29,345 nucleotides of DNA from Bacteroidia bacterium (GTDB lineage Bacteria > Bacteroidota > Bacteroidia > Bacteroidales > UBA932): assembly GCA_021153285.1 (NCBI GenBank), contig JAGKTT010000059.1, positions 1-29,345 of the forward strand, read 5' to 3'. A program made the position numbers and the translations under genes. The notes beneath the pieces were generated by a model. The model saw only the letters and a list, made by a program, of their open reading frames with translations. It was not told where the DNA came from and searched no databases. Of the stretch, positions 9,028 to 17,002 are shown piece by piece (the stretch's first letter is position 1; every line of letters begins with the position of its first letter).

Positions 9028-9499
9028 CAAGGCACTGAATCTGAGTAAACTCCGTTATCATAAGGTCATCATTATGACCGATGCCGATGTCGACGGTAGC
9101 CATATCGCGACACTTATCCTGACATTCTTCTTCCGTTATATGATCGACCTGATCAAGAACGGATATGTATATCTGGCAACACCACCTCTTTACCTTGTCA
9201 AGAAGGGTAAGGAAGAGATCTATTGCTGGACAGAGCAGCAGCGTAAGGAAGCGACTCTTCAGCTCGGAAAGGGATCTGAGAAGGGTGTCTTCGTTCAGCG
9301 TTACAAAGGTCTTGGAGAGATGAGTGCCGAGCAGCTCCAGTCGACTACAATGGATCCGGAAAAACGTCTTCTCCGTCAGATCACTATTGAGAATGCAGCG
9401 GAAGCTGAGCGTACATTCTCGATGCTGATGGGTGACGATGTACCGCCACGCCGTGACTTCATCGAGCAGAATGCTCACTATGCAAATATTGACGCATAA
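9014..9499 (+). CDS. gyrB: DNA gyrase subunit B, C-terminal part (frame-shifted remainder)
   Basis: This is the rest of gyrB in a different frame from the 5' part. Recognisable coding begins at TEEDSKALNLSKLRYHK and contains the magnesium-binding Toprim motif MTDADVDGSH, then FFFRYM, the PPLYLVKKGK strand, the QRYKGLGEMSAEQL motif and the C-terminal LRQITIENAAEAE and DFIEQNA region. An in-frame ATG at 8903 exists, but the residues between it and 9014 are antiphase to the true gyrB frame and match nothing. Together both parts give about 610 residues; adding some 54 missing residues would restore the usual Bacteroidetes length of about 650-660. Confidence 0.92.
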   Translation, partial: TEEDSKALNLSKLRYHKVIIMTDADVDGSHIATLILTFFFRYMIDLIKNGYVYLATPPLYLVKKGKEEIYCWTEQQRKEATLQLGKGSEKGVFVQRYKGLGEMSAEQLQSTTMDPEKRLLRQITIENAAEAERTFSMLMGDDVPPRRDFIEQNAHYANIDA

Positions 9500-9551
9500 C
9501 TTATCATTTGCGTCATACCAAGCAGTACAGGGTATTTGCTTTTAGACAGAT

Positions 9552-9580
9552 CAGTGTCGCCGCTTGATGTGGTGGCACTG
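9552..9580 (+). terminator. Imperfect hairpin after gyrB, possible terminator
   Basis: The arm CAGTGTCGCC (9552-9561) pairs with GGTGGCACTG (9571-9580) as ten base pairs including two G-U pairs, with a nine-base loop. It is followed by ACTATGCTTTTATAGG, only weakly U-rich, so termination is uncertain. It sits in the 105-base gap between gyrB and the HD-domain gene. Confidence 0.35.
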
Positions 9581-9604
9581 ACTATGCTTTTATAGGAAAT
9601 TGTT

Positions 9605-11644
9605 ATGAGGAAAATAAATATACCACGCACACTGAAGGCTTATCTGCCATTGATCGGACTCTTCCTGCTTCTTGTGCTTATTATGCCTAGAAGCCCTAAG
9701 TTCAATTATGACTATGAAAAAGGTTCGCCGTGGATGCACGGAACGCTCCTTGCGCAGTTTGATTTCCCTGTTCTCAAGACTGATTCCCAGCTTCTTGAGG
9801 AAAGAGACAAGGCTGGTTCTGAGATTGTTCCGTATTATCGTATGGACACAAAGGCTTATTTGCGCAGCCGCACTGCTCTGGCCTCTGTCGAACTTGGTGA
9901 AAATTCAGTCCTCAAACCTGTTGCTGAAGAAACACTTGCATATATTTACTCCAAGGGAGTGCTTGCTCCGTCGGCAGGACAGAATGTGGATGAATTTTCC
10001 AATGTCATATATGTGCAGAAGGATAGAAGGGCTGTGAAAGTGCCTGTTTCAGAGGTTTTTACACTCGAAGATGCTACATCATATCTATATGACGCCCTTG
10101 TCAGGGCGTTTCCGGAAATGAATGTCGATTCCCTGTATGCATCTGCATCATTATCGTCTCTTGTCATTCCGGATCTTATCTTCGATCAGCAGACAACCGA
10201 TCTGGTACACGAAGAAAAGGTCAATTTCGTTTCTACAACCCAGGGCGTCGTCCGGGCAGGACAGGTCATAGTTTCTGAAGGAGAAATGGTGACTGCAGAG
10301 ATCGAACAGCTTCTGGATTCATATAAGGCAGAGTTTGACAAGAGTGTGGGTTACGGCTCTTCGGAAGTCTTTATGTGGATCGGAAACATTCTTATTGCAT
10401 TCTTTATTGTCCTTGTGCTCTTCCTTGCCATCTGCTATTGTAATTTCAGGATATTCGATGAGTACAATAAATATATATATCTTCTGATGGTATTCGCCAT
10501 TGCAGCTCTGGCGTCTTCGATAGTGGCCAAGACAGATCCTGCTCTGTTCTATATGCTGCCTTTTACACTGATATCTCTGTATCTTCTGGCGTTTTTCTCG
10601 AGAAGAATGGTGTTTTCCGTTTATTTCATATCCCTGCTTCCGATGCTGATCTTTGCTCCGGACGGAGTGGAATTGTTTATGATGTATCTCGTGGCCGGAT
10701 GCGTCTGTATCTTTGTCTTCGGTTTCTTCAATAGGGGATGGCTCCAGTTTGTGACGGCACTTATCGTATTCGGTGTATTGACCGTGGTCTGGGGAGCCTT
10801 CAGACTTGTGGATGGTACAGAGGGACTCAAAGATTATCATACTGTTCTGGATCTGGGACTTGGAGCTCTGCTGTCTGTAGCAGGATATCCGTTGATATAT
10901 CTTTTCGAGAAGATTTTCAAACTGGTGTCGAATACCAAGCTTACGGAACTTTGCGATACGAACAATAAGCTTCTGAGGACTCTTGCAGATAAGGCTCCGG
11001 GTACATTCCAGCATTGCCTTCAGGTTATGAATCTCGCCGATGCTGCTGCCAGGTCAATCGATGCCAACGTACTTCTGGTCCGAGCCGGGGCACTTTATCA
11101 CGATATAGGTAAAATTGCTAATCCTCAATGCTTTACGGAGAATGAAACTTCCGGAATAAGATATCACGCCGGACTGACTCCGAAGGAAAGCGCTCAAGAG
11201 ATAATAAAGCACGTGTCTGACGGACTTGCTATGGCTGAAAAGAATGGCCTTCCGGGTATCATCAAGGAGTTTATAGTATCTCATCACGGAACTACAAGTA
11301 CAGGATATTTTCTTACACAGTATCTCAATGATGGAGGTGATCCGGGTGATGTTGCAGAATTCTATTATGATGGAGTGAAACCTTCTACCAAGGAGCAGGT
11401 GATACTTATGATATGTGATGCCGTCGAAGCTGCATCCAGAAGCCTTAAGGATTATTCTCCTCAAAGCATTTCATCGCTTGTGGACAGAATTGTGGATGGA
11501 AAGGCCAAGGAAGACCAGCTCAGTGATGCGGATATTTCGCTTCGTGAAATCAGCAGACTGAAAGAGGTCATCAAGGCATATCTTTCACAGATGTATCATT
11601 CCCGTGTATCTTATCCGAAGAGAAAGGAAAAGGCCGGAAAGTGA
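9605..11644 (+). CDS. 7TM-HD domain phosphohydrolase (PgpH-like, probable c-di-AMP phosphodiesterase)
   Basis: Members of this family hydrolyse cyclic di-AMP at the cytoplasmic face of the inner membrane. The 679-residue protein has one N-terminal membrane segment (about 14-28), an extracytoplasmic 7TMR-HDED-type domain to about residue 255, a cluster of about seven membrane helices (roughly 258-435), and a cytosolic HD domain. The metal motif GALYHDIGKIANP has the HD pair at residues 499-500, preceded by PGTFQHCLQVMNLA and followed by FIVSHHGTTSTGYF and MICDAVEAASRSL. Domain order and length match PgpH of Firmicutes and its Bacteroidetes counterparts. No cyclase or c-di-AMP receptor is seen in the window, so the nucleotide is inferred from the family. 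Confidence 0.9.
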   Translation: MRKINIPRTLKAYLPLIGLFLLLVLIMPRSPKFNYDYEKGSPWMHGTLLAQFDFPVLKTDSQLLEERDKAGSEIVPYYRMDTKAYLRSRTALASVELGENSVLKPVAEETLAYIYSKGVLAPSAGQNVDEFSNVIYVQKDRRAVKVPVSEVFTLEDATSYLYDALVRAFPEMNVDSLYASASLSSLVIPDLIFDQQTTDLVHEEKVNFVSTTQGVVRAGQVIVSEGEMVTAEIEQLLDSYKAEFDKSVGYGSSEVFMWIGNILIAFFIVLVLFLAICYCNFRIFDEYNKYIYLLMVFAIAALASSIVAKTDPALFYMLPFTLISLYLLAFFSRRMVFSVYFISLLPMLIFAPDGVELFMMYLVAGCVCIFVFGFFNRGWLQFVTALIVFGVLTVVWGAFRLVDGTEGLKDYHTVLDLGLGALLSVAGYPLIYLFEKIFKLVSNTKLTELCDTNNKLLRTLADKAPGTFQHCLQVMNLADAAARSIDANVLLVRAGALYHDIGKIANPQCFTENETSGIRYHAGLTPKESAQEIIKHVSDGLAMAEKNGLPGIIKEFIVSHHGTTSTGYFLTQYLNDGGDPGDVAEFYYDGVKPSTKEQVILMICDAVEAASRSLKDYSPQSISSLVDRIVDGKAKEDQLSDADISLREISRLKEVIKAYLSQMYHSRVSYPKRKEKAGK

Positions 11645-11647
11645 TAT

Positions 11648-11678
11648 TTTGAAATGTCGCTTAGAATTATTATTTTTG
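11648..11678 (+). promoter_or_regulatory. Bacteroidetes-type promoter of tig
   Basis: TTTG at 11648-11651 and TATTTTTG at 11671-11678 lie 19 bases apart and match the TTTG / TAnnTTTG consensus. The upstream box lies just past the stop of the HD-domain gene, so tig is probably transcribed on its own from near 11685 with a leader of about 55 bases. Confidence 0.7.
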
Positions 11679-11738
11679 CAGGCTTTTATGCGCAAGACTG
11701 CGTGTAATCAGGTGGAAAATAATTAAAATATTGATAAT

Positions 11739-13046
11739 ATGAAACTTGAACAGAACAGAATTGACGATCTCAACCTTGAGCTCACTATCACAGTTGCAGC
11801 TGAGGATTATGCAGAGAACAGAAAGAAGAGACTTAACGATTACAGAAAGAAGGCAGAATTCAAGGGTTTCCGCAAGGGTATGGTTCCTATGTCTCTCGTA
11901 GAGAAGATGTACGGCCCTCAGGCTCTTGGAGATTCAGTGAATGATGCAGTGGCAGCAGAGCTTAACAACTTCATCCAGGAGAACAATCTCCGCGTTCTCG
12001 GTGAGCCGCTTCCAAGCGTAGACCAGCCTGAGACTGAGTGGGTTGCAGGTAATGACTTTACTTTCAAGTTCGACATTGCAGAGAATCCGGAGATCTCATT
12101 CGAGCTTTCAAAGGATGATGAGGTTACATACTATACAATCACTGTGACAGAGGCTGCGAAGAATGAGATGAAGAATAATCTTCTCCGTCAGTATGGTTCA
12201 CTTGAAGAGGGTGAGGCTGCTAAGGAAGAGGATTTCATCATCGTTGACTTCGAGCAGGGTGAGACTAAGGTAGAGGGCACTTATGTAGCTCTCCGCAATG
12301 TTGCTGAGGCTGCAAGAGCTTCTTTTGTAGGTGTAAAGCCAGGTGATGTCCTTGACGTGAATGTAAACGAGGCATTCGAGAACGAGACTGACCGTGCATC
12401 TATGCTTAAGGTAAACAAGGATGAGCTCGCTACTCTTGATCCTATGTTCAAGATGACTGTGAAGAACGTGAAGACTTTCGTCAATGCACCTCTTACAGAA
12501 GAGACTTTCGAGAAGATCTTCGGCGTAAAGACTGAGGCTGAGTTCGACGCAAAGGTAGAGGAAAGAATCCGTGCTGAGTATGCTCAGGAGGCAGATTTCC
12601 GTTTCTCTAAGGATGCAAAGACATATCTTCTTGAGAAGGCAAATGTCACTGTTGCGGAGAAATTCCTCAAGAGATGGATCTATGTTATCAACGACGGAAA
12701 GTTCACAATGGAGGACATCGAGAAGGATTGGCCTCTCTTCATCGTTGACTACAAGTGGCAGATGGTTCGCAGCTACCTTATGCAGAAGTACAATGTACAG
12801 ATCGAGGAGGCAGACCTTCTTGCAAGCGCAAAGGGCTTCGCTGCATACCAGTTCGCTATGTACGGAATGAACAATGTTCCGGAGGAGCAGCTTGAGGCAT
12901 TCGCTAAGAACATCCTCTCACAGGAGGAGCAGGGAAGAAGAATTCTCGAGCAGGTAGAGAACGAGAAGACATTCGCTGCTGTGCGTGAGGTCGTTACACT
13001 CAAGAAGAAGAAGATCTCAGTAGAGAAATTCCGCGAGTTGAATTAA
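11739..13046 (+). CDS. tig: Trigger factor, ribosome-associated chaperone
   Basis: Trigger factor binds the ribosome near the exit tunnel and shields nascent chains. The 435-residue product has the N-terminal ribosome-binding domain with the signature-like loop EFKGFRKGMVPMSLVEKMYG, followed by a diverged PPIase-like middle domain (about 150-245) and a helical C-terminal arm (about 250-420). Length is slightly below the usual 450. The codon usage is strikingly restricted (GAG, AAG, CTT, CTC favoured), as expected for a highly expressed gene. It precedes clpP-clpX, the classic tig-clpP-clpX order, although a terminator-like hairpin separates it from clpP here. Confidence 0.95.
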   Translation: MKLEQNRIDDLNLELTITVAAEDYAENRKKRLNDYRKKAEFKGFRKGMVPMSLVEKMYGPQALGDSVNDAVAAELNNFIQENNLRVLGEPLPSVDQPETEWVAGNDFTFKFDIAENPEISFELSKDDEVTYYTITVTEAAKNEMKNNLLRQYGSLEEGEAAKEEDFIIVDFEQGETKVEGTYVALRNVAEAARASFVGVKPGDVLDVNVNEAFENETDRASMLKVNKDELATLDPMFKMTVKNVKTFVNAPLTEETFEKIFGVKTEAEFDAKVEERIRAEYAQEADFRFSKDAKTYLLEKANVTVAEKFLKRWIYVINDGKFTMEDIEKDWPLFIVDYKWQMVRSYLMQKYNVQIEEADLLASAKGFAAYQFAMYGMNNVPEEQLEAFAKNILSQEEQGRRILEQVENEKTFAAVREVVTLKKKKISVEKFRELN

Positions 13047-13056
13047 TTTGACTTAC

Positions 13057-13084
13057 AGGCCGGCTCGCAAAGCCGGCCTTTTTT
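13057..13084 (+). terminator. Intrinsic terminator between tig and clpP
   Basis: A perfect nine-base-pair GC-rich stem, AGGCCGGCT (13057-13065) with AGCCGGCCT (13071-13079), has a five-base loop and is followed directly by five T residues. The T run ends only six bases before the clpP ATG. It should stop most tig transcripts; clpP then needs read-through or a start site inside or after the hairpin. Confidence 0.85.
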
Positions 13085-13090
13085 GATACT

Positions 13091-13759
13091 ATGAATAAGG
13101 AATTCAATAAATATGCAGTTCTTGAGCACGGAATCAGCTCAATGACAATGCACAGATATCAGTCTGTTCTCGACAGCTATATCAATCCTACAATCATTGA
13201 AGAAAGGAAACTCAATGTGGCGTCTATGGATGTCTTCAGCCGTCTTATGATGGACAGGATCATCTTCCTTGGCGTTCCGATCGACGACGATGTTGCTAAC
13301 ATTATCACAGCCCAGCTTCTTTTCCTTGCTTCAAGCGACAATTCAAGCGATATCTCATTGTATATCAATACACCTGGCGGTCAGGTCCATTCAGGTCTAA
13401 GTATCTATGATACAATGCAGATCATTGACCCTGATGTAGCTACCATCTGTACTGGAATGGCAGCTTCTATGGGATCGGTACTGCTTTGTGCGGGAGCTCA
13501 GGGCAAAAGATCGGCTCTCAAGCATTCACGTGTGATGATACATCAGCCTTTGGGAGGTGCCCGTGGCCAGGCATCAGACATTCTCATTGCCGCTCAGGAA
13601 ATCGAGAAGACCAGAAAAGAACTTTATTCCATCATTTCCGAACATTCAGGACAGCCCCTTGAAAAGATCTTTGCGGACGGAGACCGTGACTTCTGGATGA
13701 CATCTCAGGAGGCTCTTGAATATGGTATGATCGATGAGATTCTGACAAAGAAGAGATAA
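13091..13759 (+). CDS. clpP: ATP-dependent Clp protease proteolytic subunit
   Basis: ClpP forms the double-heptamer protease chamber fed by ClpX. The 222-residue protein shows the catalytic triad Ser126 (GMAASMGS), His151 (RVMIHQP) and Asp200 (DGDRDFWM), with the same spacing as in E. coli ClpP. INTPGGQVHSGLSIYD provides the oxyanion-hole glycines. The ATG at 13091 is the first usable one after the terminator and gives a short N-terminal propeptide region. clpX starts three bases after the stop, so the two are co-transcribed. Confidence 0.97.
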   Translation: MNKEFNKYAVLEHGISSMTMHRYQSVLDSYINPTIIEERKLNVASMDVFSRLMMDRIIFLGVPIDDDVANIITAQLLFLASSDNSSDISLYINTPGGQVHSGLSIYDTMQIIDPDVATICTGMAASMGSVLLCAGAQGKRSALKHSRVMIHQPLGGARGQASDILIAAQEIEKTRKELYSIISEHSGQPLEKIFADGDRDFWMTSQEALEYGMIDEILTKKR

Positions 13760-13762
13760 CAT

Positions 13763-14977
13763 ATGGCAAAATCCAATAAGAATACCAGATATTGTATGTT
13801 CTGCGGAAGAAGGGAGAATGAGGTCCCGCTTCTTCTTCAGGGCCTTGATGCCTGCATATGTGCCGATTGCGTAAAGATGGCCGGCGACTATCTTAAAGAT
13901 TTTGATAAGTCTGCCAAGTCATCAAAGCCTCTGGACAAGGTGGATTCCCTTCATAAGCCGAAGGATATCCACGAGTTTCTGGACCAGTATGTCATCGGAC
14001 AGGACAGGGCAAAGAAACTTCTTTCTGTCGCAGTATACAATCATTATAAGAGAATAAACAATAATCTCGCTGCTGACAATGAGTTCGAGCTCGAGAAGTC
14101 CAATATCCTTATGGTAGGTCCTACCGGAACTGGTAAGACTTTGATGGCTAAGACAATAGCTAAACTTCTCAATGTGCCGTTCACTATCGTAGATGCTACA
14201 GTACTTACTGAGGCCGGTTATGTGGGTGAAGATGTGGAGAGTATTCTTTCACGTCTTCTTCAGGAGTCTGACTATGATGTGGCAAGAGCAGAAAGAGGTA
14301 TTGTTTTCATTGATGAGATCGACAAGATTGCACGTAAGAGCGACAATCCTTCCATCACGCGTGATGTATCCGGAGAAGGTGTGCAGCAGGCAATGTTGAA
14401 ACTTCTTGAAGGAAGCGTGGTGAATGTTCCGCCGCAAGGTGGCCGCAAGCATCCGGAGCAGGAATTCCTTCACGTGAACACTCAGAATATTCTTTTCATC
14501 TGCGGTGGTGCCTTCGAAGGAATAGAGCGCAGGATCGCTCAAAGACTTAACACTCAGGTTATCGGTTTCGGAGCAGCAAACAAGCAGCAGATCGATAAGG
14601 ACAATCTTTTGAAATATGTTGAGGCTCAGGATCTTCGCTCGTATGGACTGATTCCGGAAATCATCGGACGACTTCCTGTGATAACATACCTTGACCATCT
14701 TGACAGAGAAGCATTGAAGAGAATTCTTACAGAACCGAAGAATGCCCTGATGAAGCAGTATGAAAAGATGTTCGAACTGGACGGTATCAAGCTAGTGGTA
14801 GAGCCAGAGGTTCTGGATCTCATAGTAGATACATCCATCGAGAACAAACTTGGAGCGCGTGGACTCCGTTCTATCTGCGAACAGATTATGACTGACGCGA
14901 TGTACGAGGCTCCGTCATCTTCAAAGAAGACATTCAATCTTACCCTCGCTTATGCAAAGGAAAAACTAGCAAAATAA
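13763..14977 (+). CDS. clpX: ATP-dependent Clp protease ATP-binding subunit ClpX
   Basis: ClpX is an AAA+ unfoldase that delivers substrates to ClpP. The 404-residue protein has the N-terminal zinc-binding domain with Cys11, Cys14, Cys33 and Cys36, Walker A GPTGTGKT (119-126), Walker B IVFIDEIDKIA, the pore and sensor region DVSGEGVQQAMLKLLEG, and GARGLRS near the C-terminus (sensor 2). Length is normal. Spacing of three bases to clpP and nine bases to the downstream dipeptidase indicates one operon. Confidence 0.97.
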   Translation: MAKSNKNTRYCMFCGRRENEVPLLLQGLDACICADCVKMAGDYLKDFDKSAKSSKPLDKVDSLHKPKDIHEFLDQYVIGQDRAKKLLSVAVYNHYKRINNNLAADNEFELEKSNILMVGPTGTGKTLMAKTIAKLLNVPFTIVDATVLTEAGYVGEDVESILSRLLQESDYDVARAERGIVFIDEIDKIARKSDNPSITRDVSGEGVQQAMLKLLEGSVVNVPPQGGRKHPEQEFLHVNTQNILFICGGAFEGIERRIAQRLNTQVIGFGAANKQQIDKDNLLKYVEAQDLRSYGLIPEIIGRLPVITYLDHLDREALKRILTEPKNALMKQYEKMFELDGIKLVVEPEVLDLIVDTSIENKLGARGLRSICEQIMTDAMYEAPSSSKKTFNLTLAYAKEKLAK

Positions 14978-14986
14978 CACCACATT

Positions 14987-16333
14987 ATGAAACAATACAT
15001 TGAAACCAATAAGGAAAGATTCTTCGAAGAACTTTTCTCTCTTCTGAGAATCCCTTCGGTCAGCTCACTTGAGCAGCATAAGCCTGATATGCAGCGCTGT
15101 GCTGAAAGACTTGTCGAACTGCTTATGGAAGCCGGAGCTGACGAAGCAGCCGTTTATCCTACCACAGGACATCCTGTGGTATTCGGTCAGAAGATGATTG
15201 ATCCGTCACTTCCTACAGTGCTCGTATATGGCCATTATGACGTACAGCCTGTGGATCCGATTGCACTCTGGCATTCAGATCCTTTCGAACCGGAAATCCG
15301 TAACGGGGCCATATATGCGCGTGGAGCGAATGATGATAAAGGCCAGCTCTTTATGCACATCAAGGCATTCGAGTTTATGGTACGTGAAGGTGGTCTCAAG
15401 CACAATGTGAAATTCATCCTTGAAGGAGAGGAGGAAATCGGAAGTCCTTCACTCGCTGCCTGGGCATCGGAAAACAAGGAGCGTCTTGCTGCAGACATCA
15501 TACTCGTTTCCGATACAACTATGATTTCGGAGTCAGTTCCTTCGATCAATTGCGGAATGCGTGGACTTTCATATGTGGAAGTAAAGGTTACCGGTCCGAA
15601 CAAGGATCTTCATTCAGGACATTACGGTGGAGCAGTCGCTAATCCTATCAATGTTCTCTGCGATATGATTTCCTCACTCATCGATAAAGATGGTCACATT
15701 ACTGTCAAGGGATTCTATGATGATGTCGTAGAACTTTCCGATGAGGATCGTGCCAAGCTTTCACGTGCTCCGTTCGATCTCCAGGAGTATAAGGAATTTC
15801 TTGATATAAAGGAGGTTAAGGGTGAAACGGGATACAGCACTCTCGAACGTACAGGTATTCGTCCTTGTCTGGATGTAAACGGTATCTGGGGCGGATATAT
15901 CGGTGAAGGAGCCAAGACAGTCCTTCCTTCTGTAGCTCACGCCAAGATCTCTATGAGACTTGTGCCAAATCAAGACAGTGCTACCATTACAAAACTCTTT
16001 ACTGAGCATTTCCTTTCAATTGCACCGGATTATGTGAAGGTGGAAGTCATTCCTCATCACGGTGGTGACGGCTTCCTTATTCCGATCTCATCTCCAGCTT
16101 ATAAGGCAGCTGAGAAAGCTATGACTGAAGTGTATGGTATCGAGCCTGTCCCTTCACGCGGTGGCGGTTCGATTCCGATCCTTGCCGATCTCCAGCGTAT
16201 TCTCGGTATTGATCCTCTTCTTATGGGATTCGGCCTTGAAAGAGATACTATCCATTCTCCAAACGAGAGTTACCTATTGAAGCAGCTCTTCGCAGGAATG
16301 GAAGCAATTGCATTATTCTATAGATATTATTGA
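14987..16333 (+). CDS. M20-family zinc dipeptidase
   Basis: The family hydrolyses dipeptides or short peptides in the cytoplasm using two zinc ions. The 448-residue protein shows the metal-site motifs in order: VYGHYDVQP, GANDDKGQ (bridging Asp), LEGEEEIGS (general base and ligand Glu), VSDTTM and, near the end, DTIHSPNES. The lid domain includes DLHSGHYGG and VEVIPHHGGDG. There is no signal peptide, fitting a cytosolic enzyme. It sits nine bases after clpX and two bases before pyrF; adjacency to a protease suggests a role in finishing peptide breakdown, which is inference. The exact dipeptide specificity cannot be read. Confidence 0.92.
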   Translation: MKQYIETNKERFFEELFSLLRIPSVSSLEQHKPDMQRCAERLVELLMEAGADEAAVYPTTGHPVVFGQKMIDPSLPTVLVYGHYDVQPVDPIALWHSDPFEPEIRNGAIYARGANDDKGQLFMHIKAFEFMVREGGLKHNVKFILEGEEEIGSPSLAAWASENKERLAADIILVSDTTMISESVPSINCGMRGLSYVEVKVTGPNKDLHSGHYGGAVANPINVLCDMISSLIDKDGHITVKGFYDDVVELSDEDRAKLSRAPFDLQEYKEFLDIKEVKGETGYSTLERTGIRPCLDVNGIWGGYIGEGAKTVLPSVAHAKISMRLVPNQDSATITKLFTEHFLSIAPDYVKVEVIPHHGGDGFLIPISSPAYKAAEKAMTEVYGIEPVPSRGGGSIPILADLQRILGIDPLLMGFGLERDTIHSPNESYLLKQLFAGMEAIALFYRYY

Positions 16334-16335
16334 TT

Positions 16336-16470
16336 ATGAATAGAGAACAGTTATACCAGCAGATCCAGGCGAAGAAGAGTATGCTCTGCGTAGGTCTGGA
16401 TGTGGATTTCAATAAGATGCCTGAGCATATCAAGGCATTGGCAACCAAGGGTAAGAACGAAATATCCTGA
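16336..16470 (+). CDS. pyrF: Orotidine 5'-phosphate decarboxylase, N-terminal fragment (gene broken)
   Basis: The first 38 or so residues, including KKSMLCVGLDVDFNKMPEHI, are the expected N-terminus of the Bacteroidetes long-form (subfamily 2) PyrF. The frame then reads KNEIS and stops at 16468-16470. The part normally following, a FNKAI / YKPN-type segment with substrate-contacting residues, is not present. Coding resumes in another frame at about 16460. The start is two bases after the dipeptidase stop. Confidence 0.85.
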   Translation: MNREQLYQQIQAKKSMLCVGLDVDFNKMPEHIKALATKGKNEIS

Positions 16471-17002
16471 AATCTTCCTTATCGCTGATGCAAAGAGGGG
16501 AGACATTGGAAATACTGCGAAGATGTATGCAAAGGCTTTCTTTGAAGAGATGGATTTCGATGCAGTGACAATAGCACCTTATATGGGTGCCGACAGCGTC
16601 ACTCCGTTCCTTGAGTACAAGGACAAATGGGCTATCGTACTTGCCTTGACATCAAATGCTTCTGCATACCAGTTCCAGAATGCTCAAAAGGATGGCAAGC
16701 CGCTTTATCAGGCTGTTATGGAAGAGATGATGGAAATCTCCACACCGGACAATATGATGTTCGTGGTGGGTGCTACCAAGGCTGACAAGCTCGAGGAACT
16801 CCGCAGCTTCTGTCCTGACAATTTCTTCCTCGTTCCTGGCGTCGGAGCCCAGGGAGGCTCTGCAGAAGAAGTCATAGCTCACGGATCCAATGACCACGGA
16901 GGTCTTCTGATCAATTCCTCACGCGGTATCCTATTCGCAGACAGCACTGAAGATTTCGCTGCAGTTGCAGCCAAGGTCGCTGCGCAGACTGCGAATCTTT
17001 AG
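16460..17002 (+). CDS. pyrF: Orotidine 5'-phosphate decarboxylase, C-terminal part (frame-shifted remainder)
   Basis: PyrF decarboxylates OMP to UMP, the last step of pyrimidine synthesis. From KYPEIFLIADAKRGD the sequence is typical: DAKRGDIGNT holds the catalytic Lys/Asp, then FDAVTIAPYMGADSVTPFLEY, MFVVGATKAD and FFLVPGVGAQGGSAEE with the phosphate-binding loop, and NSSRGILFAD. An in-frame ATG at 16400 lies in the antiphase of the N-terminal fragment and is not the real start. About 45-50 codons present in intact homologues are missing between the two fragments. As assembled the gene is non-functional. Confidence 0.9.
   Translation, partial: KYPEIFLIADAKRGDIGNTAKMYAKAFFEEMDFDAVTIAPYMGADSVTPFLEYKDKWAIVLALTSNASAYQFQNAQKDGKPLYQAVMEEMMEISTPDNMMFVVGATKADKLEELRSFCPDNFFLVPGVGAQGGSAEEVIAHGSNDHGGLLINSSRGILFADSTEDFAAVAAKVAAQTANL

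Noticed and set aside
10319..11014. 231-codon minus-strand frame inside the 7TM-HD gene
   Set aside because: Antisense to well-supported membrane-helix and HD coding sequence; no recognisable domain.
16440..16480. Intron or inserted element in pyrF
   Set aside because: The gene is missing sequence, not carrying extra sequence; nothing lies between the two coding parts.
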